NCBI GenBank assembly: GCA_963792385.1
Contig: CAWBVZ010000012.1
Coordinates: 248,001-312,000 of the forward strand
Source: DASSUW01 sp963792385
Lineage (GTDB): Bacteria; Actinomycetota; Thermoleophilia; Solirubrobacterales; Solirubrobacteraceae
Length of the DNA stretch: 64,000 nt
Direction: 5' to 3'
Made by a program: the position numbers and the translations under genes. Positions 26,400-35,200 of the stretch are shown here, piece by piece (the first letter of the stretch is position 1; the number at the start of each line of letters is the position of its first letter). The notes beneath the pieces were generated by a model, which ran no database searches, was not told where the DNA came from, and saw only the letters and a program-made list of their open reading frames with translations.

Positions 26400-27440
26400 T
26401 CAAGCGGTCTGCGGCACCAGCACCGCCCGGGCGGCGGCGATCGCCGCCTCCACGTCCGCCCGGTCGACGTCGAGATGCGTGACCGCTCGCACGCGCGTGG
26501 CGTCCAGCGCGGACATCTTCACGTCGGCCCGCTCGAGCGCTGCGCACAGCCCTTCGGCGTCCTGCACACCGAACACGACGATGTTCGTCTGGACCTCAGT
26601 CGGGTCGAGCTCGACGCCCGGCAGCTCCGCCAGCCCTTCGGCCAACACACGCGCGTTCTCGTGGTCCTCGACCAGCCGGTCCACATGGTGGTCGAGCGCG
26701 TACAGCCCGGCCGCGGCGATGATCCCGGCCTGGCGCATCGCGCCGCCCCACATCTGCTTGTAGCGCCACGCCTCGTCGATCAGCGCCTGCGATCCGACCA
26801 GGACGGCGCCGACCGGCGCCCCGAGGCCCTTCGTGAAGTCGAGCCACGCGGTGTCGAAGCCCGAGGCCCATGTCGCCGCCGGCACGCCGGACGCCACGAC
26901 CGCGTTCATCAGCCGCGCGCCGTCGAGGTGGGAGCGCAGCCCGGCCTCCCGTGCAACCTCCAGCACGCCCTGCATCTGCTCGAGCGGCCACACGTGGCCG
27001 CCGGAAATGTTGGTCGTCTGCTCGAGCGAGACGAGCCGCGAGCGCGGCGCGTAGCGGTCGCCCGCCGGGCGCAGGTAGGCGCGCAGGGTGTCGGCGTCGA
27101 GCATGCCGCGCGGGCTGTCCACCGGGCACAGCACCGCGCCCGAGATCGCGGCCGGGCCGCCCGCCTCGGCGATGATCGGGTGCGAGGTCCGGTTCAGGAT
27201 CACCTCGTCGCCGCCCGGCCCGATGTGGAGCCGGAAGGCGATCGCGTTGCACATCGTGCCGCTGGGCAGGAACACAGCGGCCTCGTGGCCGAGCAGGTCT
27301 GCCACGCGCTCGCACAGCGCGTTGACGGTCGGGTCGGCGAACGACTGCTCGTCGCCCACCTCCGCTTCCGCCATCGCACGGCGCATCGCCGCGGTCGGAC
27401 GGGTCTGGGTGTCGGAGTAGAGGTTGACCACCCGCGGCAC
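26400..27440 (-). CDS. Low-specificity threonine aldolase (PLP-dependent)
   Basis: 346 residues. LYSDTQTRPTAAMRRAMAEAEVGD (quoted in part) is the family N-terminus; SGTMCNAIAF, the His in RTSHPI that stacks on PLP, the Asp/Gly in LDGARLMNAV, and the PLP Lys in LDFTKGLGAPVG are all intact. It cleaves L-threonine or allo-threonine to glycine and acetaldehyde. GTG 27440 is used; GTG 27431 gives MVNLYSD and fits family N-termini equally well. A 13-bp perfect hairpin (27426-27457) covers both candidate starts, which is unusual. Confidence 0.93.
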   Translation of the reverse strand: MPRVVNLYSDTQTRPTAAMRRAMAEAEVGDEQSFADPTVNALCERVADLLGHEAAVFLPSGTMCNAIAFRLHIGPGGDEVILNRTSHPIIAEAGGPAAISGAVLCPVDSPRGMLDADTLRAYLRPAGDRYAPRSRLVSLEQTTNISGGHVWPLEQMQGVLEVAREAGLRSHLDGARLMNAVVASGVPAATWASGFDTAWLDFTKGLGAPVGAVLVGSQALIDEAWRYKQMWGGAMRQAGIIAAAGLYALDHHVDRLVEDHENARVLAEGLAELPGVELDPTEVQTNIVVFGVQDAEGLCAALERADVKMSALDATRVRAVTHLDVDRADVEAAIAAARAVLVPQTA

Positions 27441-27457
27441 CTTAGCCGCGGGTGGTC
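27426..27457 (-). terminator. Perfect 13-bp hairpin covering the aldolase start
   Basis: Arms gaccacccgcggc (27426-27438) and gccgcgggtggtc (27445-27457), loop accta-type of 6 bases. It begins 9 bp after the stop of the minus-strand gene at 27466 and so looks like its terminator, yet it includes the start codon(s) of the next gene. It may end transcription, hide the aldolase start in read-through mRNA, or both. Confidence 0.6.
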
Positions 27458-27465
27458 GAACCTGG

Positions 27466-28410
27466 CTAGCGGTGCTTCAGCGCGGACTTGCGGAACACCG
27501 AATACGCCTTCCGCGGCGTGCCGTCCGGGTTCACGAGTCCCGAGTCGAAGTGCGCGCCGCGCACCTCGCCGAACCACTTGTAGACGAACAGCTCGGTGAT
27601 CTTCGCGCGCAGCCCGCGCTGGCGCGAGTCGTACCGATCGGCCAGCTTGAACATCCACTTCGTGCGGTTAGCGGCGCGCGCCTCGCTGTAGCGGAAGCGC
27701 TTGCCGTTGAACTTCACGAGGCCGCCGGTCTCGGTCAGCCAGACCTCGCCGCGGACCGTGGCCAGCATCCGTCGCGTGTCGGCGGACGTGCGGTAGTTGA
27801 CGTCCTGGTAGTTGTGCAGCCCCCATAGCCGCGGGGAGCCTTTGGCCAGGCGCAGGAACTTGCGCAGATAGGAGCGCAGGTTCGAGGTGTCGAGGATGTC
27901 CGCCGCCATCACCTTGAAACGGCGCGCGCGGGCGTCCTTGCGGAGCACCTCGTAGTAGCGCACCGCGAGCTTCGGCTTGCGGGCGGTCGGCTGCGAGGCG
28001 TGGTTGACCTCGTTCCACGCGGAGTAGGTCTTCACCCACGGGTAGAGGCTGTCGAACGCGCGGAACGACGCGCGATAGGCGGCCGCGCTCGGTGCGCGGC
28101 ATGCCGCGCTCTTCGAGTAGCGCTTGCCGTTCCAGCAGCCACGAGCCGCGGTGAAGGTGACGAGCACCTGCTGGCGCGCGGACCGGGCGCTGTTCATGTA
28201 GTTCGCCACGGCCGCCGCCTCGTCGGCATGTCGGTTCCAATCCCACGGGACGATGTAGCGGACGCGCTTGAGCTTGAGTGATTGCCAGCGCGCGCTGGAG
28301 AACATGCTGGCGTTCTGTTCGCTGAGCCCGACTCGGTACTTCGCCTCGGCGGTGGGCACCAAGACGAGCGTTGCGAGCAGGACTAGAGGGAGCATTCGTC
28401 TGAATGACAT
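27466..28410 (-). CDS. Secreted clan GH-A glycosidase-like protein
   Basis: 314 residues. A signal peptide (about 1-23, ending AEAK) is followed by a TIM-barrel-like pattern of strands: VRYIVPWDWNRH, QVLVTFTAARG, VKTYSAWNEVNH, RFKVMAADI, LWGLHNYQD, VWLTETGG and ITELFVYKW. Glu in WNEVNH (strand 4) and Glu in LTETGG (strand 7) sit where GH-A glycosidases carry their acid/base and nucleophile. Family (GH5, GH39, GH53-like) and sugar cannot be assigned. Divergent from uvrC with 90 bp between. Confidence 0.72.
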   Translation of the reverse strand: MSFRRMLPLVLLATLVLVPTAEAKYRVGLSEQNASMFSSARWQSLKLKRVRYIVPWDWNRHADEAAAVANYMNSARSARQQVLVTFTAARGCWNGKRYSKSAACRAPSAAAYRASFRAFDSLYPWVKTYSAWNEVNHASQPTARKPKLAVRYYEVLRKDARARRFKVMAADILDTSNLRSYLRKFLRLAKGSPRLWGLHNYQDVNYRTSADTRRMLATVRGEVWLTETGGLVKFNGKRFRYSEARAANRTKWMFKLADRYDSRQRGLRAKITELFVYKWFGEVRGAHFDSGLVNPDGTPRKAYSVFRKSALKHR

Positions 28411-28500
28411 GCCCTTCGGATCAACTCAACCGCCGCTTTGTTGCGTAAAGAGCGCCTAAAGATCGACCAGCCGGCTTCTCTACTCTCTGGGTAGACCCGA

Positions 28501-30399
28501 ATGGCGATCGACGCCGAAGCCGCACACCAGGACCGCGCAGGGCGGCTTGCCGAACAGCGCCGCAGCCTTCCGGACCAACCCGGCGTCTACGTGTTCCGTG
28601 ACGCCCGCGGCCGCGTGATCTACGTCGGCAAGGCGAAGTCGATCCGCAAGCGGGTGGCGAGCCACTTCTCCAACCCGACGCTCTACGGGACGCACGCGAT
28701 CACCGACGAGGTGGACACGATCGAGCCGCTCGTCGTGGCCACCGAGGCCGAGGCGCTGCTCACCGAGCAGACGTTCATCAAGCGGTACAAGCCGCGCTTC
28801 AACATCCGGCTGCGCGACGACAAGTCGTACCCCTACATCGCGATCAGCACGGACGAGGAGTTCCCGCGCGTCTACTTCACGCGCGAGCGGCACAAGCGCG
28901 ACCGGGCGTACTTCGGGCCGTACTCGAGCGCGAAGCGGGTTCGCGGCACGCTCGACCTGCTCGGCAAGATCTTCCAGCTGCGCTCATGCGAAGGCCCCGA
29001 GCCCGGCCGCCACTCGGGCTCCCCGTGCCTGGACTACTACATCAAGCGCTGCGGAGCACCGTGCGTGGGCTACGTCACGCGCGAGGAGTACATGCAGGGC
29101 GTCGACGGCACGATCGCGTTCCTGTCCGGGCGCTTCAAGCAGATCGAGCGCGACCTCGAGCAGCGCATGCACTGGCACGCCGGCGAGCAGGACTACGAGG
29201 CGGCCGCGCTCGCCCGCAACCGCCTGCAGGCCGTGCGCGCGCTGCTGGAGCGCCAGCGCGTCGCCAACGAGGGGGCCGGCACGTACGACGCCGTCGCGGT
29301 AGCGGTCGAGGCGACCGAGGCCAACGCCCAGGTGTTCCAGGTCCGCGACGGCGTGCTCAGCGACCGCCAGTCCTTCTACCTCGAGAACCAGGGCGAGCAG
29401 CCGCCGGCCGTCGTGGCGGAGGAGTTCATCCTCCAGTACTACGCGACGGCGCTCTCGATCCCGTCGTTGCTGGTCGTCCAGTTCGACCTCCAGGAGGGCT
29501 CGGAGATCGAGATCCTCGAGCAGATCCTCGCCGAGCGTCGCGGCAGCCCGGTCGAGATCCGGCCCGCCGAGCGCGGCGGCAAGCGGCGGATCCTGGACCT
29601 GGCCGAGCGCAACGCCCGGCTCGCGCTCGACCAGGAGAAGCTCAAGACGGAGCGCCGCCGGCAGCAGCGCGTCGAGGCGCTCGACGGCCTCCAGCGCGGG
29701 CTCGCGCTCGGCACGCTGCCGGTCCGCGTCGAGTGCTTCGACATCTCCCACCTCGGCGGCACCCACACGACCGCCGCGATGGTCGTGTTCGAGGGGGGTG
29801 CACCGAAAAAGGCTGATTACAGGCGTTTTACGATCCGGGAGGTCGATCCGGGGGACGATTACGGCGCCATGGCCGAGGTGCTCTCGCGCCGCTACGCGCA
29901 ATGGGTCAAGCAGTCCGAGCGGTCGCCGTACGACGCCGACCGCGACGCGTCGTTCGGAGCGCTGCCGAACCTGATCGTGATCGACGGCGGCAAGGGCCAG
30001 CTCGCCGCCGGGCTCGAGCCACTGCAGGGCTTCCGCGAGCACGGCGTTGCGGTGGTCGCACTCGCCAAGCGCGTCGAGGAGGTCTTCCTGCCCAACCGCG
30101 GGGACCCGGTGGTGCTCGCGCACGAGACGCCCGAGCTGCAGCTGCTCCAGCGCATCCGCGACGAGGCGCACCGGTTCGCGATCACCCATCACCGGATCCG
30201 GCGCGACCGGGCGATGACCGAGTCGATCATGGACGACCTGCCGGGCGTCGGGCCAGCGCGCAAGCGCGCCCTGCTCAAGCACTTCGGGTCGCCCGACGCG
30301 GTGATCGCCGCCTCGCGCGAGGAGCTCGAGCGCGTTCCGGGGCTGCCGCAGAAGGTCGCGCGCGACCTCTACACCCACCTGAACCGGACCGGACGATGA
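28501..30399 (+). CDS. uvrC: Excinuclease ABC subunit C
   Basis: 632 residues in full-length order: GIY-YIG nuclease at about 20-100 (VYVFRDARGRVIYVGKAKSI), a Cys cluster CLDYYIKRCGAPC near 180, UVR helix DYEAAALARNRLQAV near 230, the RNase H-like endonuclease domain with DISHLGGTHTTAAMVVF near 415 and the catalytic Asp, and two C-terminal helix-hairpin-helix motifs (LPGVGPARKRALLKHFGS). It makes both incisions during nucleotide excision repair with UvrAB. Its stop overlaps the rapZ start by 4 bases. Confidence 0.98.
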   Translation: MAIDAEAAHQDRAGRLAEQRRSLPDQPGVYVFRDARGRVIYVGKAKSIRKRVASHFSNPTLYGTHAITDEVDTIEPLVVATEAEALLTEQTFIKRYKPRFNIRLRDDKSYPYIAISTDEEFPRVYFTRERHKRDRAYFGPYSSAKRVRGTLDLLGKIFQLRSCEGPEPGRHSGSPCLDYYIKRCGAPCVGYVTREEYMQGVDGTIAFLSGRFKQIERDLEQRMHWHAGEQDYEAAALARNRLQAVRALLERQRVANEGAGTYDAVAVAVEATEANAQVFQVRDGVLSDRQSFYLENQGEQPPAVVAEEFILQYYATALSIPSLLVVQFDLQEGSEIEILEQILAERRGSPVEIRPAERGGKRRILDLAERNARLALDQEKLKTERRRQQRVEALDGLQRGLALGTLPVRVECFDISHLGGTHTTAAMVVFEGGAPKKADYRRFTIREVDPGDDYGAMAEVLSRRYAQWVKQSERSPYDADRDASFGALPNLIVIDGGKGQLAAGLEPLQGFREHGVAVVALAKRVEEVFLPNRGDPVVLAHETPELQLLQRIRDEAHRFAITHHRIRRDRAMTESIMDDLPGVGPARKRALLKHFGSPDAVIAASREELERVPGLPQKVARDLYTHLNRTGR

Positions 30400-31337
30400 G
30401 CCGCCGGATCGCGCGCGACACTTCGTCCGTGAGCACAAACGGCCGCGGGCCGTCCCATCTCGTCGACTTCGTGATCATCTCGGGCCTCTCCGGCGCCGGG
30501 AAGTCGTCGGCGATGAACGTGTTCGAGGACGCCGGGTACTTCTGCGTCGACAACCTGCCCGCGGAGATGATCCGCTCGCTCGCCGAGCTGTTCCGCCATG
30601 CGGGTTCGAAGGTCGAGCGCGCCGCGGTGGTGTCCGACTCGCGCGCCGGCGAGTACCTGTCGGCGCTCGCGGGCGTGATCGACGAGCTCGACGAGGCCGG
30701 GATCGTGCACCGCGTGCTGTTCCTCGAGTCCGACGAGCAGACGCTGCTCAACCGCTACAAGGAGACGCGCCGCCGGCATCCGCTGGTGCCGCACGGGAGC
30801 GTCGTCGACGGCGTCCGGCGCGAGCGCGAACTGCTGGCGCCCGTGCGCGAGCGGGCGGACCTGTGCATCGACACCAGCGGGCTGAGCGCGGCCGGCCTGC
30901 GTCGCAAGGTGGCGGACGAGCTGCTCGAGCCGGGCTCGCCGGGCAGGCTCGCGGTCACGTTCAGCTCGTTCGGTCACAAGCACGGCCCGCCGCGCGACGC
31001 CGACCTCGCGCTCGACGTGCGCTTCCTGCCGAACCCGCACTACGAGGCCGACCTGCGGCCGCTGACCGGGTTCGACCAGCGGATCGTCGACTACGTCGGC
31101 CGCGACGGCCGCCTGGAGGAGTTCTACGACCACGTGCTGCCGCTGCTCGAGTACCTGCTCCCGCAGTACGTGGCCGAGGGCAAGGCGCACCTCGTCGTCG
31201 CGATCGGCTGCACCGGCGGCCGCCACCGGTCGGTCGCGATCGCCGAGCACCTCGCGGCCGCGTTCCGCGATCGCGACGAGTACTTCGTCGAGGTCCAGCA
31301 CCGGGACGTGGATCGCGTGCACGCTCGCGGCGGGTAG
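30396..31337 (+). CDS. rapZ: RapZ/YvcJ-family P-loop nucleotide-binding protein
   Basis: 313 residues from ATG 30396. Walker A GLSGAGKSS, then EDAGYFCVDNLPAEM, Walker-B-like region, and the C-terminal SFGHKHGPP, DVRFLPNPH and IGCTGGRHRSV motifs. In Gammaproteobacteria RapZ guides RNase E to GlmZ; in Gram-positives the protein's role is less clear, often with YvcK and WhiA in one operon. Here neither follows. Closes 9 bp before inverted-repeat copy C. Confidence 0.96.
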   Translation: MSRRIARDTSSVSTNGRGPSHLVDFVIISGLSGAGKSSAMNVFEDAGYFCVDNLPAEMIRSLAELFRHAGSKVERAAVVSDSRAGEYLSALAGVIDELDEAGIVHRVLFLESDEQTLLNRYKETRRRHPLVPHGSVVDGVRRERELLAPVRERADLCIDTSGLSAAGLRRKVADELLEPGSPGRLAVTFSSFGHKHGPPRDADLALDVRFLPNPHYEADLRPLTGFDQRIVDYVGRDGRLEEFYDHVLPLLEYLLPQYVAEGKAHLVVAIGCTGGRHRSVAIAEHLAAAFRDRDEYFVEVQHRDVDRVHARGG

Positions 31338-31346
31338 CGGCTCGGC

Positions 31347-31501
31347 GAACGTCAACTGCGCTGGGTGGGGGAGCGACGTTCTGGCGCGTTGCCGCTCGTC
31401 CGCACGCCGAGCGTCGAGTTTGGCGGTCTCACGCCGGTCAAGTCGACGCTCGATGTCCCGCGGCGGCCGATCTCACTTCATTAATGCCGCAGTTGACGTT
31501 C
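31347..31501. repeat. Intergenic inverted-repeat element, copy C
   Basis: Terminal inverted repeats gaacgtcaactgcg (31347-31360) and cgcagttgacgttc (31488-31501) match over 14 bp without error. A central hairpin (31408-31452) pairs cgagcgtcga with tcgacgctcg plus two more pairs beyond a G-G mismatch. The best-preserved copy of the family. Lies 9 bp after the rapZ stop and 41 bp before the regulator ATG. Confidence 0.78.
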
Positions 31502-31542
31502 GCTCGCCCGGCCAGCGCCGCCCGGAGTAGAGTCGCCACCGT

Positions 31543-33225
31543 ATGTCCGGGCCGAACCCGAAGGCCCGGGAGCGGTTCGCCGCGACTGGTGCGGCCGAGG
31601 CTCCGCTCCCCGGCACGATCCTCGCGTCATGGTCGCGCTCGCGGCTCTGCGGCGCCGGGCCGGACCGGCGCGAGGCGCGCTACGACGGCGGCTCGGCGGA
31701 CGCCGACTCACGGCTGCGGCGCGCCGCCCAGCCGGTGCTCGAGCGTCTGTCAGCTGACCTCACGGATACGCCGACGGCGCTGCTGCTGAGCGACCCGACC
31801 GCGCGCGTGGTGCGCCGGTGGGCGAGCGAGCCGGCGATGGCGCGGCTGATGGACCGCGTGCGCGCCGCCGAGGGGTTCGTGCTGTCCGAGGACACCGTCG
31901 GCACCAACGGCGTCGGCACGCCGCTCGAAGCGGGCCGCCCGGTGGTGGTGATCGGGACCGCTCACTACAACGAGATCTTCGACGACGCGTCGTGTGCCGG
32001 CGCGCCCGTCCGGCACCCGGTCAGCGGCCGGCTCGAGGGCGTCGTGAGCCTCACCTGCCGCGCGGACGCCGCGAACCCGCTCCAGCTCCCGCTGATCGCG
32101 GCGGCGGCGCGCGACGTCGAGCGGCGGCTGCTCGACGCCGCATCCGCGACCGAGCGCCGGCTGCTGGAGGCGTTCACCGCCGCTCGCCATCGGACGACGC
32201 GGCCGGTGGTGTGCGTCGGGGAGGACGTCGTGCTCGCCACCCCGGCCGCTGCGCGCCTGCTCGAGGGCGTCTCGCAGGGCCTGCTGTGGGAGCGGGCGCG
32301 GAGTGCGGTCGCCGAGGGCGGCGAGCGCGTCTGCGCGTTCGCCATCGACGGCGACGAGGAGCTGCTCGCGCGCTGCCACGCGGTCGGCGACGACGCGGCG
32401 ATCGTCGGCGTGCTCGTCGCGATCGACCCGCCGCGGATCGCGCGCGCGATACGGCGCCGCCCGGCCGCACCGCGCGGGCTGGCGGGCCGCAGCGCCGCCT
32501 GGCGAGCTGCCGTGGCGGCGGTCACGCAGTGCGCGGCGACGCGGGCGCCGCTGCTGGTCTGGGGCGAGCCGGGAGTCGGCAAGGCGGCGCTGGTGACGGC
32601 CGTGGAGCGCCCCGCCGCCGTGCTCGACGGCGCGCTCGAGGCCGCCGACGGCCCGCGCGCGTGGCTCGCCCGCGCGCAGGCGACGCTGGCGGCCGGCGGC
32701 CCGGTCCTCGTGCGCCACGCCGACGCGCTGTCACCGCGCACGTTCGACGCGTTCGCCGCGCTGGCGCGCACGGCGATCGCGTGGATCGCCGCCACCGCCG
32801 CCGAGCCCAGCCTGGCCGAGCGGCTCGGCGCCCGCGCCGTCGAGCTGCCGCCGCTCCGGACCCGCCCCGAGGACATCGCGCCGACCGCCGTCGCCTTACT
32901 GGGCGGCCGCCGCCTGCGCCCGGAGGCGCTGCAACTGCTGGAGCGACTCCCGTGGCCGGGCAACGTCCGCGAGCTCGAGAGCGCGTTGCGCACGACGCAC
33001 GCCTCCGAGGTGCGCGTCGAGGACCTCCCGACCGAGCTGCGCGCCCGCGCCGCGCGCGTCCCGACGAGCGGCCTGCAGCGCGTGGAGGCCGAGGCGATCG
33101 CCCGCGCGCTCGCCGGCTGCGACGGGAACAAGCGCGACGCTGCGCGCGAGCTCGGTATCTCGCGGTCCACGCTCTATCGCAAGCTGCGGGCGTATGGGAT
33201 GGACCTCGAGCATCGCGCGTTCTGA
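31543..33225 (+). CDS. AcoR-like GAF/Fis-type transcriptional activator lacking GAFTGA
   Basis: 560 residues. N-terminal 60 residues resemble AcoR-family (ILASWSRSRLCGAG), then a GAF domain (about 60-190; SEDTVGTNGVGT, PVRHPVSGRLEGVVSLTC). The middle AAA+ region (about 310-440) keeps a Walker A-like GEPGVGKAAL but has no GAFTGA loop and no normal Walker B; LPWPGNVRELESALR is retained. The end is a Fis helix-turn-helix, CDGNKRDAARELGISRSTLYRKL. Without GAFTGA it cannot act through sigma-54, which actinobacteria generally lack. Probably regulates the TPP enzyme operon downstream. Bracketed by repeat copies C and D. Confidence 0.85.
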   Translation: MSGPNPKARERFAATGAAEAPLPGTILASWSRSRLCGAGPDRREARYDGGSADADSRLRRAAQPVLERLSADLTDTPTALLLSDPTARVVRRWASEPAMARLMDRVRAAEGFVLSEDTVGTNGVGTPLEAGRPVVVIGTAHYNEIFDDASCAGAPVRHPVSGRLEGVVSLTCRADAANPLQLPLIAAAARDVERRLLDAASATERRLLEAFTAARHRTTRPVVCVGEDVVLATPAAARLLEGVSQGLLWERARSAVAEGGERVCAFAIDGDEELLARCHAVGDDAAIVGVLVAIDPPRIARAIRRRPAAPRGLAGRSAAWRAAVAAVTQCAATRAPLLVWGEPGVGKAALVTAVERPAAVLDGALEAADGPRAWLARAQATLAAGGPVLVRHADALSPRTFDAFAALARTAIAWIAATAAEPSLAERLGARAVELPPLRTRPEDIAPTAVALLGGRRLRPEALQLLERLPWPGNVRELESALRTTHASEVRVEDLPTELRARAARVPTSGLQRVEAEAIARALAGCDGNKRDAARELGISRSTLYRKLRAYGMDLEHRAF

Positions 33226-33231
33226 GGGTCC

Positions 33232-33337
33232 GAACTGCGCATTGAAGGCGGCTCGGGTGGGGGTGTGTCACGAACGTTCACGCATATCGAACAAACGTGA
33301 ACCACCCCCCTGGATCACCCCCTGAATGCCGCAGTTC
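33232..33337. repeat. Intergenic inverted-repeat element, copy D (divergent)
   Basis: Left end gaactgcgcattgaag and right end tgaatgccgcagttc are inverted and contain the family core (aactgcggcatt), but the outer gacgtt part is missing and the central hairpin differs. Located 6 bp after the activator stop and directly upstream of the TPP enzyme gene. Assignment to the family rests on about 14 bp per end plus its position. Confidence 0.55.
33276..33302. promoter_or_regulatory. Candidate operator gttcacg-N13-cgtgaac
   Basis: A perfect 7-bp inverted repeat separated by 13 bp (gttcacg at 33276, cgtgaac at 33296), within an A/T-richer patch about 115 bp before the TPP enzyme start. Spaced dyads of this kind are bound by dimeric activators; the AcoR-like protein encoded just upstream is the obvious candidate. 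Not tested. Confidence 0.4.
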
Positions 33338-33418
33338 GTGTCCCAAATCCGGACACGAAGGCCGTGCCGGCGCGGCGTACCGTGCAAGCGGTCCCGAGGA
33401 GAGAACAAGGGGGTTCCC

Positions 33419-35200
33419 ATGGCCGAGCAGCGAGGCTGTGACCTCGTCGTCGACTACCTGATCAAGGAGGAGACGCCGTACCTGTTCGGGTACGCCGGAC
33501 ACGGCGCGGTCGGCTTGCTCGACGGGGTCTATCGCCGCCAGGATGAGATCGGCCTGGTGTGGCCGCGGATCGAGTCGGCCGCCGGCTACATGGCCGACGC
33601 GTACTTCCGGCGCACCGGCATCCCGATCCCCGTCTACACCTCGACCGGCCCGGGCCCGATGCTGCTCACGGTCGCGATGGGGAACGCGTTCTATGACTCG
33701 TCGTCGTTCGTCGCCATCACCGGCCAGGTCGCGACGACGCAGTTCGACAGCGGCGCGCTGCAGGAGGAGTACCGCCACCACTCGGCCGACTTCCCGAGCG
33801 TCGTCAAGCCGATCGTCAAGCGCAGCTATCAGGCGCACAGCGTCGAGGACCTGGCAAAGATCCTGCCGAAGGCGTTCAAGCTGGCGCGCGAGGGACGCCC
33901 CGGGCCGGTGCACATCGACGTTCCGTACGACCTCTGGATCCGGACCGGCGACGTGGAGACGCCAGAGCCGGAGGAGCGCTCGCGGCACCTGCAATGGCGC
34001 ACCGCGGGCTCGCCCGAGGCGGTTGCGCGCGCTCTCGACGTCCTGACGAGCGCGCGCCGGCCGCTGATCCTCGCCGGCGGCGGCGTGCTGCTCTCGGAGG
34101 CGAGCGAGCAGCTCGCCGAGCTCGCCGAGCACCTCAACATCCCCGTCTACAGCACCTTCATGGGCAAGGGCGCGCTGTCGGCCCGCCACCCGCTGCACCT
34201 CGGGATCGCGGGCTGCTGGGGCGAGTACCCGGCCACCGAGGCGGCCCGCAACGCGGACGTGATCCTCGCCTTCGGCGCGCGCTTCAGCGACATCCACTGC
34301 TCGTCCTGGGTGCCCGGCTACACGTACAACATCCCGCCCACACGGCTGATCCATGTCGACCTCGACCCGTCCGAGATCGGCCGCAACTACCCGACCGAGC
34401 TGGGCATCGTCGGCGACGCGCGCGAGGTCCTGCGCCAGATGATCGAGCTGGCGCAGAAGAAGGGCCCGAAGCGCGAGCGCTCGCCCTGGAACGACCAGGT
34501 CGAGAGCTACAAGGCCGAGTGGGAGAACTACATCACGCCGTTCATCGAGTCCGACGAGGAGCCGATCGACCCGCGCCGGCTGATCGGTGACATGCGCCGG
34601 ATCGCACCCGACGACACGCTGATGATCACCGACACCGGCAACCACCAGACATGGGTGGAGCAGTACTGGGACGCCTACGAGCCGCGCACGATATTCACGC
34701 CGGGCGGCTTCGCCGGCATGGGCTTCGGCACCTGCGGCGTGCTCGGGCTGAAGCTCGCAGAGCCCGACCGCCCGGCCGTATGCGTGACGAGCGACGGCAG
34801 CTTCTCGATGTTCCCGCACGCCGTCGCGACCGCCGTGGAGTACGACATCCCGGCGGTCTGGGTGCTGCTCAACAACTACACGATCGGGGTCATCCGCGAC
34901 CTCCAGCGCTTCTACATGGACAATCGCGAGATCGGCACGAGCTTCCGCAAGCAGTCGACCGGGGAGCTGTGGAACCCCGACTTCGCCAAGATGGCGGAGG
35001 CCATGGGCGCGCTCGCGTACTCGATCGACAAGCCGGGCGACGTCGCGCCGGCGTTCGAGGCCGCGCTGGCTTCCGGCCGCCCCGCGGTGCTCGACGTGCG
35101 CGTGAACCGCGACACGGCGGTGCCGCTGATCGGCACGTGGCAGTTCCCGCCGATCGTGCAGGCGGAGCCCACCTTCGGACGGCGGCTGGTGCTCACCTGA
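33419..35200 (+). CDS. Thiamine-diphosphate-dependent enzyme, acetolactate-synthase-like
   Basis: 593 residues from ATG 33419 (aggagagaac upstream). Three-domain order: PYR domain with the activating Glu in PRIESAAGYMADAY (about 55) and TSTGPGPMLL; central Rossmann-like domain (about 205-340, LILAGGGVLLSE; VHIDVPYDLW); PP domain (about 400-560) with GDG-type metal motif SDGSFSMF...NN. The overall plan is that of the ALS/POX family. Product and substrate are not clear: residues around the active site do not let me pick acetolactate, sulfoacetaldehyde or others. Four-base overlap with an AAA+ ATPase gene. Confidence 0.88.
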   Translation: MAEQRGCDLVVDYLIKEETPYLFGYAGHGAVGLLDGVYRRQDEIGLVWPRIESAAGYMADAYFRRTGIPIPVYTSTGPGPMLLTVAMGNAFYDSSSFVAITGQVATTQFDSGALQEEYRHHSADFPSVVKPIVKRSYQAHSVEDLAKILPKAFKLAREGRPGPVHIDVPYDLWIRTGDVETPEPEERSRHLQWRTAGSPEAVARALDVLTSARRPLILAGGGVLLSEASEQLAELAEHLNIPVYSTFMGKGALSARHPLHLGIAGCWGEYPATEAARNADVILAFGARFSDIHCSSWVPGYTYNIPPTRLIHVDLDPSEIGRNYPTELGIVGDAREVLRQMIELAQKKGPKRERSPWNDQVESYKAEWENYITPFIESDEEPIDPRRLIGDMRRIAPDDTLMITDTGNHQTWVEQYWDAYEPRTIFTPGGFAGMGFGTCGVLGLKLAEPDRPAVCVTSDGSFSMFPHAVATAVEYDIPAVWVLLNNYTIGVIRDLQRFYMDNREIGTSFRKQSTGELWNPDFAKMAEAMGALAYSIDKPGDVAPAFEAALASGRPAVLDVRVNRDTAVPLIGTWQFPPIVQAEPTFGRRLVLT

